Shown: piece after piece, positions 47,761 through 58,755 of the stretch | How the letters are laid out: the number at the start of each line of letters is the position of its first letter | How positions within the stretch are numbered: the stretch's first letter is position 1 | Source: Gymnopilus junonius | Taxonomy: Eukaryota > Basidiomycota > Agaricomycetes > Agaricales > Galerinaceae | Direction of reading: 5' to 3' | Assembly (NCBI GenBank): GCA_015501075.1 | Contig: JADNYJ010000090.1 | Span: 62,001-126,000, forward strand | Length of the DNA: 64,000 nucleotides | The notes under the pieces: model-generated | Told to the model about the DNA's origin: nothing | The model's input: only the letters and a program-made list of their open reading frames with translations | The model's database searches: none | Program-made: the position numbers and the translations under genes

Positions 47761-49209
47761 ACTAAAATGTTCAATTTGACACCCCCTCCAACCTGTGACC
47801 GACCAAACCACTTTTTCATTTCATCAGATTACCAAATTTGGATGTTTTTGATGGATTTGTAAGCAAATTTGGGCTCCGGAAGCCCATTCCAGGAAATTTT
47901 TTGAGGATTTTGTTGTGACTGCTGCCCAATTTCATCGTTTTAGAGAGGCCTGTAATGCGTGACCTGTCGAATTGAATAAAATGGTACAGTACTCTAAAAA
48001 ATTTTTCAAGGTACTATACAAGGGGGTATTGGGATTTAGATGCTGGACCAGGTCCCAGTTGGTTGGTTCAGCCATCAGGCTGGAAAAAATTATTTCTACA
48101 TGTATGATTTTTTGTCATTTTTGGCTCAGAAATGGACCTTTGCATCCTGGAATTATGCTTTAAATGTATATAAGACCCCTCAGTAGCAAAAAAGTGCTAA
48201 AAAAAAGAGATAACAGACTCATCAAACATTAGATCATTTATATAGATAAGATAAGCAGCCTCAAAAATAATCAGAAGTTAATGTTCATTTTGTTTCTGGG
48301 GAGAACAAAGAAGGGCAAGGGTGCAGGAAGCATAAGGCTATGATCATAGAGGGGTTAGACCAATGCTACTGTGGTCAGAAGCTAAGCATGAAGGATGAGG
48401 GCATGCTAAAATGTAGAGAAGCAGGTTGTGAGACACAGTGGGTAAGTATTGACATTTGCCAAAGATCAAGTCATAAAAACTTTACTTGAAATCAATGTAG
48501 TGGCATCTGACATGTGTTCAGCTTGATCAGATACTGAAGAGATGGGTTTGTGAGGCCTGTGAGATGATGAAAGGAGGTCAAGGAGGCAAGATAGCATTGT
48601 CAATGATCAATGCTGATGTCAGAATTCCATATATAGAAATGTTCCTGATGACAAATCAATCATGTGGTTGGTTGGTTCAGCCAACTTGGCCATCCAAATT
48701 ATTTCATCACTAGGTATGGCTTTCAGATCCTGATACCCCCTTGGAACTATACTAGGGTGAGAGTGTTTGTCAGATGCACTTGCTTCCTTCTTGGCCTTTT
48801 CCTTGGCATTTCTGGGTCCTGTTCAAGTGATGGTAAGCCATGATTCACTTTGACAAGATATCAGAACTGATTGCCTTTGCCAGCTGCAATCAGCCTACAT
48901 TCCTCCTCTTGTTTGCAGGATTTGGCTGCAGCCAGCTTCTGCCATCAGAGCTGTTTGTCAATCTTGAGCCTTTTCACCTCTGGGTCCATTATTGTGTCAT
49001 CATCATCCATTGGTAGCCTCAAATGTGTCATATGCTCATGGGAGTCAATGGAGGAAGGGACAGAATAGGAGAGAGGCTGCCACTTTGCATTGATGGCAGA
49101 GATCAAGCCACTACCACCTTTGTTTGTTGCAACTGGTCAGTTTTGCAACACCTTCTACAATTTGCTTCCATTCACTCAATATGGCTGGCATTACTAAGAT
49201 GTCATCCTT
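47761..49209. other. Repeat-derived DNA with a local CpG-normal patch
   Basis: About 47805-47970 has several CpG sites, unlike its flanks. GGTTGGTTCAGCCA occurs at about 48060 and again at about 48670. The words AAGGGGGTAT (about 48018) and ATACCCCCTT (about 48732) are in inverted orientation. I could not define element ends or a coding frame. Confidence 0.4.
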
Positions 49210-49217
49210 ATCTTCAT

Positions 49218-49790
49218 TAGGGTTGCCGAAGTTCAGTTCAGAACTGACAGTTCGAACCTGAACTGGCTGAACTGAACTGCAGTTCGGATGCAGTTCTGGT
49301 TCTCAGTTCGGCCTATGGCCAGTCAGTTCGAACTGAACTGAACTGTTTGTTGGGTGTGGTTAAAATTATCAAATTTTGACCTTCAAAAGTGATTATTTTG
49401 GCATCAAAAAATTACCATTAGATTCCCATAATGTATAGAGAACTTCTTAGCACTAATCCCAAGCACTAGATGACATAAAATAATTTCTTAAAATGATTTT
49501 ATTTATTGTGTGAGGACATGAGTTACATGACACTACCCAATGCTTGAAAAATCAGTAAATAATATACTGTTTTGTACATATAGCAATGTCCAATGATAGA
49601 AGATAGACATATCTATAGTCTATCTACTATTTCAAAGCCTCAGATGAAAGAAAATTTTATGTTCTGGCCATTGCCAGTTCAGAACAGTTCGAACCAGTTC
49701 GAACTGAGAACTGAACTGAACTGGGAAGTTCAGTTCTCAGTTCAGAAAATTGGCCAAAGAACTGAACTGAACTGAACTTCGGCAACCCTA
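49218..49790. mobile_element. hAT-like MITE with GAACTG subterminal repeats (573 bp)
   Basis: Both ends are TAGGGTTGCCGAAGTTCAG in inverted orientation, flanked by the exact 8-bp duplication ATCTTCAT (49210-49217 and 49791-49798). The TAGGG start and 8-bp duplication fit hAT. The outer 80-100 bp on each side consist of many copies of GTTCAGTTC/GAACTGAACTG in both orientations, probably transposase binding sites. No coding capacity. The terminal regions retain CpG while the flanks do not, so it inserted after most of the local decay. Confidence 0.88.
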
Positions 49791-49832
49791 ATCTTCATAC
49801 CATCTTCCTTTCACAATTCCTTGTATTTTGCC

Positions 49833-52230
49833 ATGTCATCCAATACATCACTTACTTGCCTGGGTTGCAATAAACTGTTTACTCTCCATAGAAACCTCAA
49901 ATCCCATCTCTCCCAATCTAGAGATCCCTTGTGCTGTGCTGCATACAAGGACTTCAGGAAGTCCAATTCTGAAACACTGCAGCCTACTGCTGGGCAAGAC
50001 ATCATACCTTTTGTGGGCAATGCTTTTGGCAGTGCTGAAGATTACATGGAAGACACTTTTGGCCAGGATTCCACTATTCCACCACTGACACCTTCAATGA
50101 GGAAGACACTTCTTGTCAAGATTCAGCTCAGGCTGCTGATGTCTCCAATGGGGATTTTCTGTGGGATGAAGTTTCAGAAGCTGATAAGAAGGAGGATGAT
50201 GATGAGGCCACTGAGATGGAAGCAGAACTCAAGAATGCTTGGGAGCTACTTAGGAAGGGTGCACCATTTGAGGGCACATGATGACTGCATTACTGCCAAA
50301 GATGAGCAAGCCACCACCAATGAAGGAGAGGAGGAAGACAAGGAGGTTGAGATGCACTGAAATTTAGAGCATGTCATCCTTGGTGAAGGCCTTGGTGTGA
50401 AGCCTGCTGCTCAGGTCTGCTATATGGCCTTGTCCAAGGTGGGGCAACCACTCACTCATGAAGGCCCAAGTGACAAACACTATCAGGCATCAATTAAAGG
50501 GGAGAAAAATCCATGGATGCCTTTTAACTTGAAGCTGGATTGGGAAATGGCTAGGAAGGCCAAGCTATGAGGATTGGACTCAGCAGCATTTTCAGATCTT
50601 CTGAAAATTGAAGGGGCAAGGGCTAGCATTTCTTCATTGTGTATCAAATCAATTTACCATGTTGTAGGTTTGAGAATGACTCAGGCTTTCATACAAGACC
50701 TTGGAGCAACTCAACAGGATAATTGATGACTGCCTACCTAGCAGGCCTCAATTTTGATGTCATGAAGTTGTCCAAGGTGGTGAGGTACTTGAGTTCTTCT
50801 TGCAAGATAAACTCAAGTGTTTCAGAGCATTATGGGGTGACACCAACTTTGTTTTCAACCTGATATTTGAACCCAAATGTCAATATGCAGATGAAGACTG
50901 CACAATTTGGCTGTACCATGATATGCATACAGGAAAGTGGTGGTGGACAACTCAGGTATTTTATCTTGCCTGAAACTGCATTACTGGTTGCTCATTCTTT
51001 ATTTCTTCTAGAAAAAGGTTCAAAGCTCAACTCAATGAAAGAACTGCACTATCATTCCAATAATCATCTCCTCTGACAAAACTCAGCTTATGTCATTTAA
51101 GGGGAAAATAGCCTACCCAGTCTATATGACCATCAGCAACCTCCCAAAGCACATCTGACAAAAACCTTCTCACCAGGGCCAAGTCTTGATTGCCTATCTT
51201 CCAACATCTAAGCTTGACCACATCACCAATAAGGCCTCATGCCATTGCTGTCTTTCAAACCTTTTTCACTATTGTATGCACTACATTCTCAAGCTGCTGG
51301 AGAGGATTGTTCAGGAAGGCATAATTCTTGTCAGCAGTGATGGCACAGCAAGAAGGTGTTATCCTATTCTCACAGCATATGTAGGGGACTATCCTGAACA
51401 GGTTCTGGTTGGCCTCATGAAAAACAGTGACTGTCCCATCTGTTCTGCATTGTGCAATCAAATTGGCAAGTTGGATAGCATCTTAGAGCCCCATGATACA
51501 GAACATATCATTGAGGCTCTCAATTCAATCAAAGATGGTGTGAAGGAGTTTGCAGATGCATGTGCTTGGGAACAGATTAAGCCAGTCCAGGACATCTTCT
51601 GGAAGGACCTGCCTTACATCAATATCTACTGCTCAATTACCCCCAATATCCTCCACCAGTTGTTTCAAGGACTCCTTATAGCATGGATCAGAGCAGTGTG
51701 TGGAGATACAGAGATTGATGCTAGATGCTGCCACCTTCCACTGAATCACCACATTTGCCTCTTTCTTAAAGGCATTTTACACTTGCCTTGGGTGACTGGA
51801 ACTGAACATGATCAGATCTCATGATTCCTTCTGGCACTGGTGGCTGATATTCATCTCCCAGGCAGACACTCAAATGCACAGCTTGTATGAGCTGTGTGAG
51901 CTGTCCTTGATTTCATATATCTTGCCCAATACCCTATCCACACCTTAGAAACCCTCACCCAATTAGACAATGCACTTCAGCACTTCCACAAAAATTGTGA
52001 TATCTTTATTTCTCTGGGAATCTGATCACACTTCAACATCCCAAAGCTTCACTACATTGGACACTATCACCAATTTATTGAGCTTTATGGAACCCCAGAC
52101 AACTTCAACACTGAGTACACTGAATGACTTCACATTGACCTTGCCAAAGAAGCTTATGAATCCACAAATTTCAAAGATGAATTCCCACAAATGACAGCCT
52201 ACACTGCTATTTTTATGAAAGGTTGATCTA
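49833..52230 (+). pseudogene. Plavaka-type transposase, decayed
   Basis: The N-terminus keeps a C2H2 finger (CLGCNKLFTLHRNLKSHLS, about 49857-49913) typical of Plavaka proteins. Then come GEKNPWMPFNLKLDWEMA (about 50500), YADEDCTIWLYHDMHTGKWWW (about 50885), LIAYLPTSKLDHITNKAS (about 51188), SDGTARRCYPILTAYVGDYP (about 51327), NSDCPICSALCNQIGK, DIFWKDLPYINIYCSITPNI (about 51590) and the C-terminal FNIPKLHY-GHYHQFIELYG then NFNTEYTE-LHIDLAKEAYES (about 52030-52180). Stops (for example near 50568 and 52117) and frame shifts interrupt it. Plavaka elements are abundant in Agaricomycetes and related to CACTA/KDZ transposons. CpG is nearly absent. Confidence 0.88.
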
Positions 52231-52463
52231 ACCTCAACTCCATGATCTGGCCACTGGATTTTCACACATCTCATGGCATTCTCCCACAGGTGGCAGCCAG
52301 CATCAATTTGCCATTATATCATCATGTTGCCAGGTGGATGTTGCCGCTATGTGATAAGTAAAGCTGGAGAGAAGCTGGAGAAAGAACTGGTAGATCTGTG
52401 TGGTGGCAGCAGTCCCAATGGTGTGTTGGTTCATATCATCCATATGACAGCCCATTTGTAAAT

Positions 52464-52583
52464 TAGCTGATGCAAAATATTGAGGCTATGAGATCTAGCA
52501 GAATGTAAATACATTGACAGGCATTTGTGATGTAGCTGACACAAAATATCAAGGCTACGAGATCTAGCAGGATGTAAATACAT
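52464..52583. repeat. Diverged tandem duplication, period 69 bp
   Basis: Copies at 52464-52514 and 52533-52583 share TAGCTGA-CAAAATAT and GAGATCTAGCA-GATGTAAATACAT. Most differences are C/T or G/A, as expected from deamination. Confidence 0.75.
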
Positions 52584-52859
52584 GCCTTGTCAGCCTGAGT
52601 GTGTCTATTATTCTAGCTCAACCTCAATTTTTGGGACACAGGTAAGTCAGGCCTTGAAAATCTATATATTTATGAGGTGGTTGATCTAGTAGTGAGATGC
52701 CACAATCTATTAACATCAGCTGAAGCTCATAATTATGGTACATGCTGGCAGGCTGGAGCAGAACTTGGAATTATGACAAATAGATACTGACATACTGTAG
52801 AATGAAAAGAGAGGAAAAAAGAATGATGAGCTGAACATTAGGCCATGCAGGGAATGGAG

Positions 52860-53940
52860 GAACTAATCATCAGTCCTCTCTGAGGACTGTTTTGAAGGGT
52901 GCCTGCCAAGGGGAATCATCATCAGGGATGACATATGTGGTTTTGTCCCCATACTTTTCATGATCTTTTTCCAGAATTCACTTGAAAGCACTGTCAAAGA
53001 GAGAGGTAAGCAAGATCCAGGTGGAAAACTTGAAGAACCAATGAAGTACCATTTAATCTTGTCTTTATCCTGACCAGCCTTTGTGCGAATCTCAAGCAAC
53101 TGTTCATCAACTTTATTCCAATACTTGGGATCACCATTGGATATGTCCTTGATGAAGAGGGCACACTAGAATCAGAATAAGTATGGCATTTCAAACAGTG
53201 AGTATGAGTTATATGTAAGTCTTACAAGAAGTGCAAGCCAGGCACAGAGAGCAGGAATGGCAGCAAGCTGGGTGTTAGTGATCACATTGAGAGCAAGTGA
53301 ATAAATAGTCTCCAAAGAGCTATCAGAATCCCTGAAGCTGGCCCTGATCTAAAGAACATAAAGTTAGAGTATTTCGCTTTTTTAGGCTCTGAATGCTTAC
53401 AGCTTTCTTAATTTTGGAGTGAGCTTGAGTGAGTTCTTCTTTGATAGCACTGTTGATAACTTTCTTGGCAAAGACATTGAGATCAATGTTATTGGGAACA
53501 TGAACATGGTCATGCATAATGATATTCTAGTCAAATATAATCAATAATCTTAGAAAGAGGTGCAGGATTTGAACTTACAAAAACATGATCTCATGGGGTA
53601 TTGCCTTTGTAGGCACTTAGTTTTGATGACAAGAGTATGACCATGATATAATTCTTGATGTTGTCCTGCATTTTGTGAATGAGATGGTCAAGTCTTATAG
53701 AAAACACTATAATGAATGATACCATCAAAGGCTGTGAAACAGTGAAAGCCAGAGAGGCCTTGACCATGTTGTTCAACTTGTTCTTGGTGGCCAACAGTTG
53801 TGTATAGATTATGATGTCATGGCCAATTGGAGTGGACTGGGTGTTGAGATTTAGTACTGAGGTCCAGGCCATAGATATAACTTACCTTTATAAACTCATC
53901 AATGCTCTCAACTTGGTAGGGGTGGAGTTTCAAGCACTGA
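52860..53940 (-). pseudogene. Unidentified repeat-associated gene relic
   Basis: Reverse-strand blocks in order: LKLHPYQVESIDEFIK (about 53930-53885), MAWTSVLNLNTQSTPIGHDI (about 53872), NNMVKASLAFTVSQPLMVSF, HVPNNIDLNVFAKKVINSAI (about 53510-53450), YWNKVDEQLLEIRTKAGQDK (about 53130-53070) and KIKWYFIGSS. They look like exons separated by short introns and decayed by stops. I have seen similar blocks in Agaricomycete repeat-rich loci but cannot name the family. Confidence 0.45.
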
Positions 53941-54661
53941 GCTTGTCAACAAGCCTTAATGCCCTCAGCATGCAATGAGCTGGCACCTGGTACTGACAAC
54001 TGTGTGGATGGCATTGAGGAGCTGACCTCAGAAGGCTCACTGTCTGGGCCAGTGCCAGCTGGCAATATTCCAGGTGGAACATCTTCATCATCATCTTCCA
54101 TGGGTGGTGGACTTGAGGCCATAAGATCATCAAGGGGAAGAGGAGATGTTCCTCTTCAAGAAGAAGGTGGAGGGGGACTGGAAGACATCAATTATAAAAT
54201 TAAGATTGTAGAGCCTAAGAAAAGAGGGAGAAGTGGTTTGAGTCAAAGAGGAAGAGAGGTGAGTAAAACCAATTTCAACCAACACATGACCCAGTAAAAA
54301 GAAACTCAGACAGCTTCTGCTGGAATCCCATTTGGCCACAGTCATCCATAAAACACTGGCAGCATGAAAGGAAAGAAAGCAGCAGACTTACCCAATGGTA
54401 TGTTAAAACAATTGGCACCTTTACAAAAGTTTTTAAAACATGTTAGGATTCAAAATGCATCCAATGGAAAGAAAGTTCCAATGCACCATCTGTCAAAAAT
54501 ATAATCCGGTTGATTTTTGTGGAGAATGGATTATTTGAAAAAGTATTGCCCTGTACCTCAAGTCATCTGTGCACAAGTGGTCCCTGGAATTGAAGGCAGC
54601 TTCTCTTGCCCATGATGTAGAAGTCAAGCCCAACACAAATCATGCCATCTATAATGAGCAA

Positions 54662-54681
54662 TAAGGTAGGGCTGAAAAGTC
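54662..54681 (+). repeat. Left terminal inverted repeat of the hAT
   Basis: 20 bp, identical to the reverse complement of 58736-58755; preceded by ATGAGCAA. Confidence 0.95.
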
Positions 54682-54987
54682 CCCCCTGGTTAAAAACTGA
54701 GTTATAAACATTGGCTCTCCGACGCCGCTTTTCAACCATTGTTAAAAACATTTTCGTTTTTAACATGTTAAAAACCCCTTTTCAACATTGTTAAAAAGTT
54801 TTTGAGCGTTAAAAAGTCCGGAGAGCTTGAAAAAAGCTCAAGAATGCCAGAAATTTATTCCTTGACTGCAGTACTGCCTCTGGAGTCTGGATCTTGTCAT
54901 AATGGTGGTTCTATTTAAGCCTTAAGGGCATGTGATCATATTGACGTTGAGGTTTAAAATTAAATGAGTCATATTACATATGCAAAT

Positions 54988-57900
54988 TCAGATGCAGTCA
55001 GCCCAGTTATCATCGTTGTCTTCTTCCACTACTGCAGAGGCCTGTCCAGGCATCAGAGTAGCTTGACTCACAGCTTTTCCTATACCCTCATCAATGATTT
55101 TTCCTAGAACAGATGCATCCAAATCAATATCCTCGTCGACGACAAACTCAGAGTCTTGACGAGTCATGTCAATAGGAGTGTTGTCTGGAACCTGGATCTC
55201 GTCCTCAATTTCAGAATCCACATCTTCACTGGCGACATTTTCATCATCATCATCAGAATAAAGGGATGTAGGCTTAGCATGGGGTTTCTTGGCTGCGGTA
55301 GGCTGTGAAGTTGAGGATTTGGATTGGCTAAATTCTTGAGTCATATCTCGAAATTTGACCATTGGTCGTCATCGGGGTTTATGGCTGTCCTTTTTCTGTG
55401 GTAACTTGTGAGTCTTTGTCAACTAGAATGGTAGATATGAGAATACTTACCATATGAATGCCATACCACTGTCCAATCTGACACATATAGGTCAAGGTTC
55501 GCACTGACTGGTTACTTCAGAATGCTGAATTGAACCAGGTAATTTTTGATCCTGTACATTCATGAGGCATGGAATTGACTAAGCCTGAATAAATCTTAAT
55601 GGCCACTCTCTGGTGAAATTAGAACATGAATTTCACACAAAGTCGAAATAAATCACTCACTGCAAGTATTTCAGCCTGTGGGTTCTTTTCAAGAGACGTC
55701 CACCATGCAAGGGTATTGCCCTCATGCTCAGCGTCAAATGGCCACTCACCGCGGGCATATGTGGTGACCTGGTGTTTAAATCTCTTTCCAATTTGGCCCT
55801 TGGTGTACTTGTGTAAGATGTCCCCTTGGGTATCTTTGGGTTTTTTCTTGACCATGTCAACCTCTTTCACAAGTATGTCCTTTAAACATGCCTTCGCCCA
55901 CTTGAATGCATTAGGATATGGGACAGATTCAACTTCATCAGAGGTAGATGACAAATTTTTGGCACCTTGTTTTGGGGGTATGATTATGCTGTACGACATG
56001 TTCATTGGCTTCTTGAGGATTCCGAGGCACGCATAACCTAGAGATTCAACAATAATGTCACTCTCTGAACTGCAATCTCGAATGAATCAGGTCCTTACGT
56101 GGATCAAGAAAGAAGGCTGTGAAATATATGTCCGTTGGAGACTCATCAATGAATGCTTTATACCGTTGGTTTATTATGGATGTAACTTTCTTCTTGAGGG
56201 TTTCTGTAATTCCAAGCTTGGATGATTTCTTGGCAAAAGGATCTTTCAGAGTTGAGGTGATAGCGAGCCAGAAGATGAACACATCCGCTGCATTTGTCTC
56301 TGGTGATTCAAGGGACCACAGAGAATGAGCTAATGGAGAAAGGATTTCAATATATATTTCCATCTCATCTTCAAAGGTACGGAGATCCTGTCGACTGTCA
56401 AAAAGTTCACAAACATTCTTGTCCTAATAGTGTCAATGTTTGTCAAGACTCAATGGATAAGTATAACTAATACACACCTGAGGCTTAGCCTTCCCAGAAT
56501 CCATAAGGTCCTTAATGAATGGAAAGCAATGGCGGAGCACTACTGCTGAAGTCCAGTGCATCCCGAAGCGCGTCTTTCCAATCTTGATAAGGCCACCACC
56601 AGCAACTTCAGCTGTTTCTCTGGCATCCTTCAGCACCGTCGACGAAAAGGTGGATTTACTAAAGTATGCATTTGTTTTTTTAAGAAGCGAGAGCATCTAC
56701 TGGATGTTCAGAGGTTTACTGATCTGAGGTAAATAAGCACTTACGTTTTGGAATTCTGGAAGCTTGCTAATGTCTTTCATAGTATTATGAATATGGTGAA
56801 CACAATCTCCGGTATCCAGGATAGTCGGATAATCCTCGTTGACTTTTCGCCGACCAAGACGAGTATTACCCGTACTATCAGAACAAATTAGGGATATGTT
56901 AGCCTTGCCGATCTCCTCGACAACCTGCAATGCAACATGTTAAAAGGAGGAGCACAGTATGTTGGGCAACACACACCTCTGAAATCCGGTCTTTAACCCA
57001 TTCTGCTGTATGGTGTTGGTCACTGCCTTCAACCCCCTTCAAAAAGAAGCTATCCTGGTCCTTCGTCGTCACATGAATCATGTAAACAGACTGCGGCTTC
57101 TTCGTTGTGTTCCCATCAAAGCTAACAGAGAGGTTTCTTTCATTCCGCAAAATCTCCAAGACCTTCTGTTCGACAAGCTTCACTTCATTGGGAATATATT
57201 CATGCTCGAATTTATCAGATGGGGTGTGCTTGTACTTTGGATTACAAGCATGCATGAATTCCTTCCACTCATCTGAGTCGAGGATGTTTGGAATGAGGCC
57301 ACAGACGCAAATGAGCTTGACGATGCAGTGGTTAATCTTGTCTCACTGCTGCTCAAGGCCCCGTTTGGTGAAATTGTGGTCGAGTGATGTCTGAGAAAGC
57401 TTGACCTTTTTTGTTGGCTGGGACAATGTCGTTGATGATGGAGAGGTGGTAGCTGGTGTCTGAGATGTCTCAGTTTTCTCGATTTTCGCACCCAATGATG
57501 CTGCCGCTGCATAACTCGACACAAGGTCACGCAGATCATTACTCAAAAATCGGCACTCAGCAGCATGTGGGGCAATGCGATTCCTCTGCAGATTGCCAGA
57601 GTGGATGAACGTGCAGCCCTCGATGATGCCACGGCAGCCAAAGAAAGCTGCCTTTTTGGCCTTGTCCCACAGCCTAATCGCCAACTTGCTGATTAATTCG
57701 TCAGGAGGACGGCCATTGCCATTTCCTTTCATCTTCACTGGGTATTTATTTTGAAGTCTATCTAAGCGTGTGTTCTATTAAATGGTTAGCATATTCTTTG
57801 TCAGTTTTTGACCTGAAATTTAGTTCTCACCTCCCCCCAGACAATCGACCTATCTCTTGGGTAGCCAGGATCATCATCATCATCGCAATCTTGCATGCTC

Positions 57901-58533
57901 TTTTTGAAGTATGCAGTCAAGCCCTTCTTAGGCAGCCCAGAGCTCTCAGGTTCAGATTCTTCATCAGACTCGGGTGTTGGCTTTGCAGCCTTTCGCTTCG
58001 AAGGAATGGTCTTCATGGTATGTGCACCCAATGCAGTGGTATTTGCACTTGTTTTGGAAGTCTGCGAAGGGTTGGTTGGGAGCTAAAAGGCATTCTGAAT
58101 GAATTGGTAAGACTAAAGATAAGATAAAACACACGTCTAGATGATGTTGACCATAGTAAGCCTCGAGGGCAGCAATAAACTTGTCGATCCATACCAAGAT
58201 AGGCAGACTGTTTGGGTATTTCGCGAGGTAATCTTCCAAGATACTGACAACGGACTCAATGCTCTTTCCGTGCTCCACGATCTCCCACTGATCATCCGCA
58301 ATAAAGATTGAGTCGAGGACCCAACACAGTGCTTCTGGTACACTCCCATGGCATCGTGTAATGTGCGCTTCGTCGATCTTGAAGGGGGGAATCAGGCCCT
58401 CATAGTGTGTTTCTGGTATATCTCCAAAGGTGTGGCCGAGTCCGTGATCAGGAAGCCAGTCAGGAAGGCCGTGAAGAAGCGCAGTGAGGTAATCCAAGTG
58501 TGTACGCTGTCGATTCGGGCTCGGAGTTGCCAT
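54988..58533 (-). pseudogene. hAT transposase with two in-frame stop codons
   Basis: Start ATG complementary to 58531-58533 (MATPSPNRQRTHLDYLTALL). Exon 1 is joined in frame through an intron at about 58135-58083 to a Lys-rich and acidic linker (KRKAAKPTPESDEESEPE), and through another (about 57833-57780) to a BED-like zinc region (AFFGCRGIIEGCTFIHSGN, then RIAPHAAECRF). The RNase-H-like core has NLSVSFDGNTTKKPQSVYM (first catalytic Asp region) and ISLICSDSTGNTRLGRRKVN with DTGDCVHHIHN. The C-terminal dimerisation domain reads NTLAWWTSLEKNPQAEILA and VAIKIYSGLVNSMPHE. The end is an acidic tail (SLYSDDDDENVASEDVDSE). In-frame TGA codons lie at 57343-57345 and 55517-55519; the second falls where relatives usually have Arg. 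About 1,000 residues if read through. The first ~150 residues match no domain I know. Confidence 0.85.
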
Positions 58534-58735
58534 ATACTGTCTGACAGCCAGTGACAGGGCGCCCGAGGAATTTTTAGATGGGCCAGAGGTCCAGATCACT
58601 CAAAATCATGCAATCTACGGAAATTTCCATTGGTGACTTTTTAACATTTTTCAACATGCCGATATATACCCTTAGGTTATTAACAAGTTATTAACAAGTT
58701 ATTAACAAGTTAAAAAGTAGTCGGTTGAAAAGTCA

Positions 58736-58755
58736 GACTTTTCAGCCCTACCTTA
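58736..58755 (-). repeat. Right terminal inverted repeat of the hAT
   Basis: Exact reverse complement of 54662-54681; followed by ATGAGCAA. Confidence 0.95.

Larger units (their letters stand above)
54662..58755. mobile_element. Complete hAT transposon (4,094 bp) nested in an older element
   Basis: The 20-bp terminal repeats are exact: TAAGGTAGGGCTGAAAAGTC at 54662-54681 and its reverse complement at 58736-58755. The 8-bp duplication ATGAGCAA flanks it (54654-54661 and 58756-58763). Subterminal AT-rich motifs include three tandem TTATTAACAAG units near 58676-58710 and AACATTGTTAAAAA-type words near 54740-54810. It carries one reverse-strand transposase gene covering most of its length. CpG is normal throughout, in strong contrast to the flanks. 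All parts needed for transposition except an unbroken reading frame are present. Confidence 0.95.
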
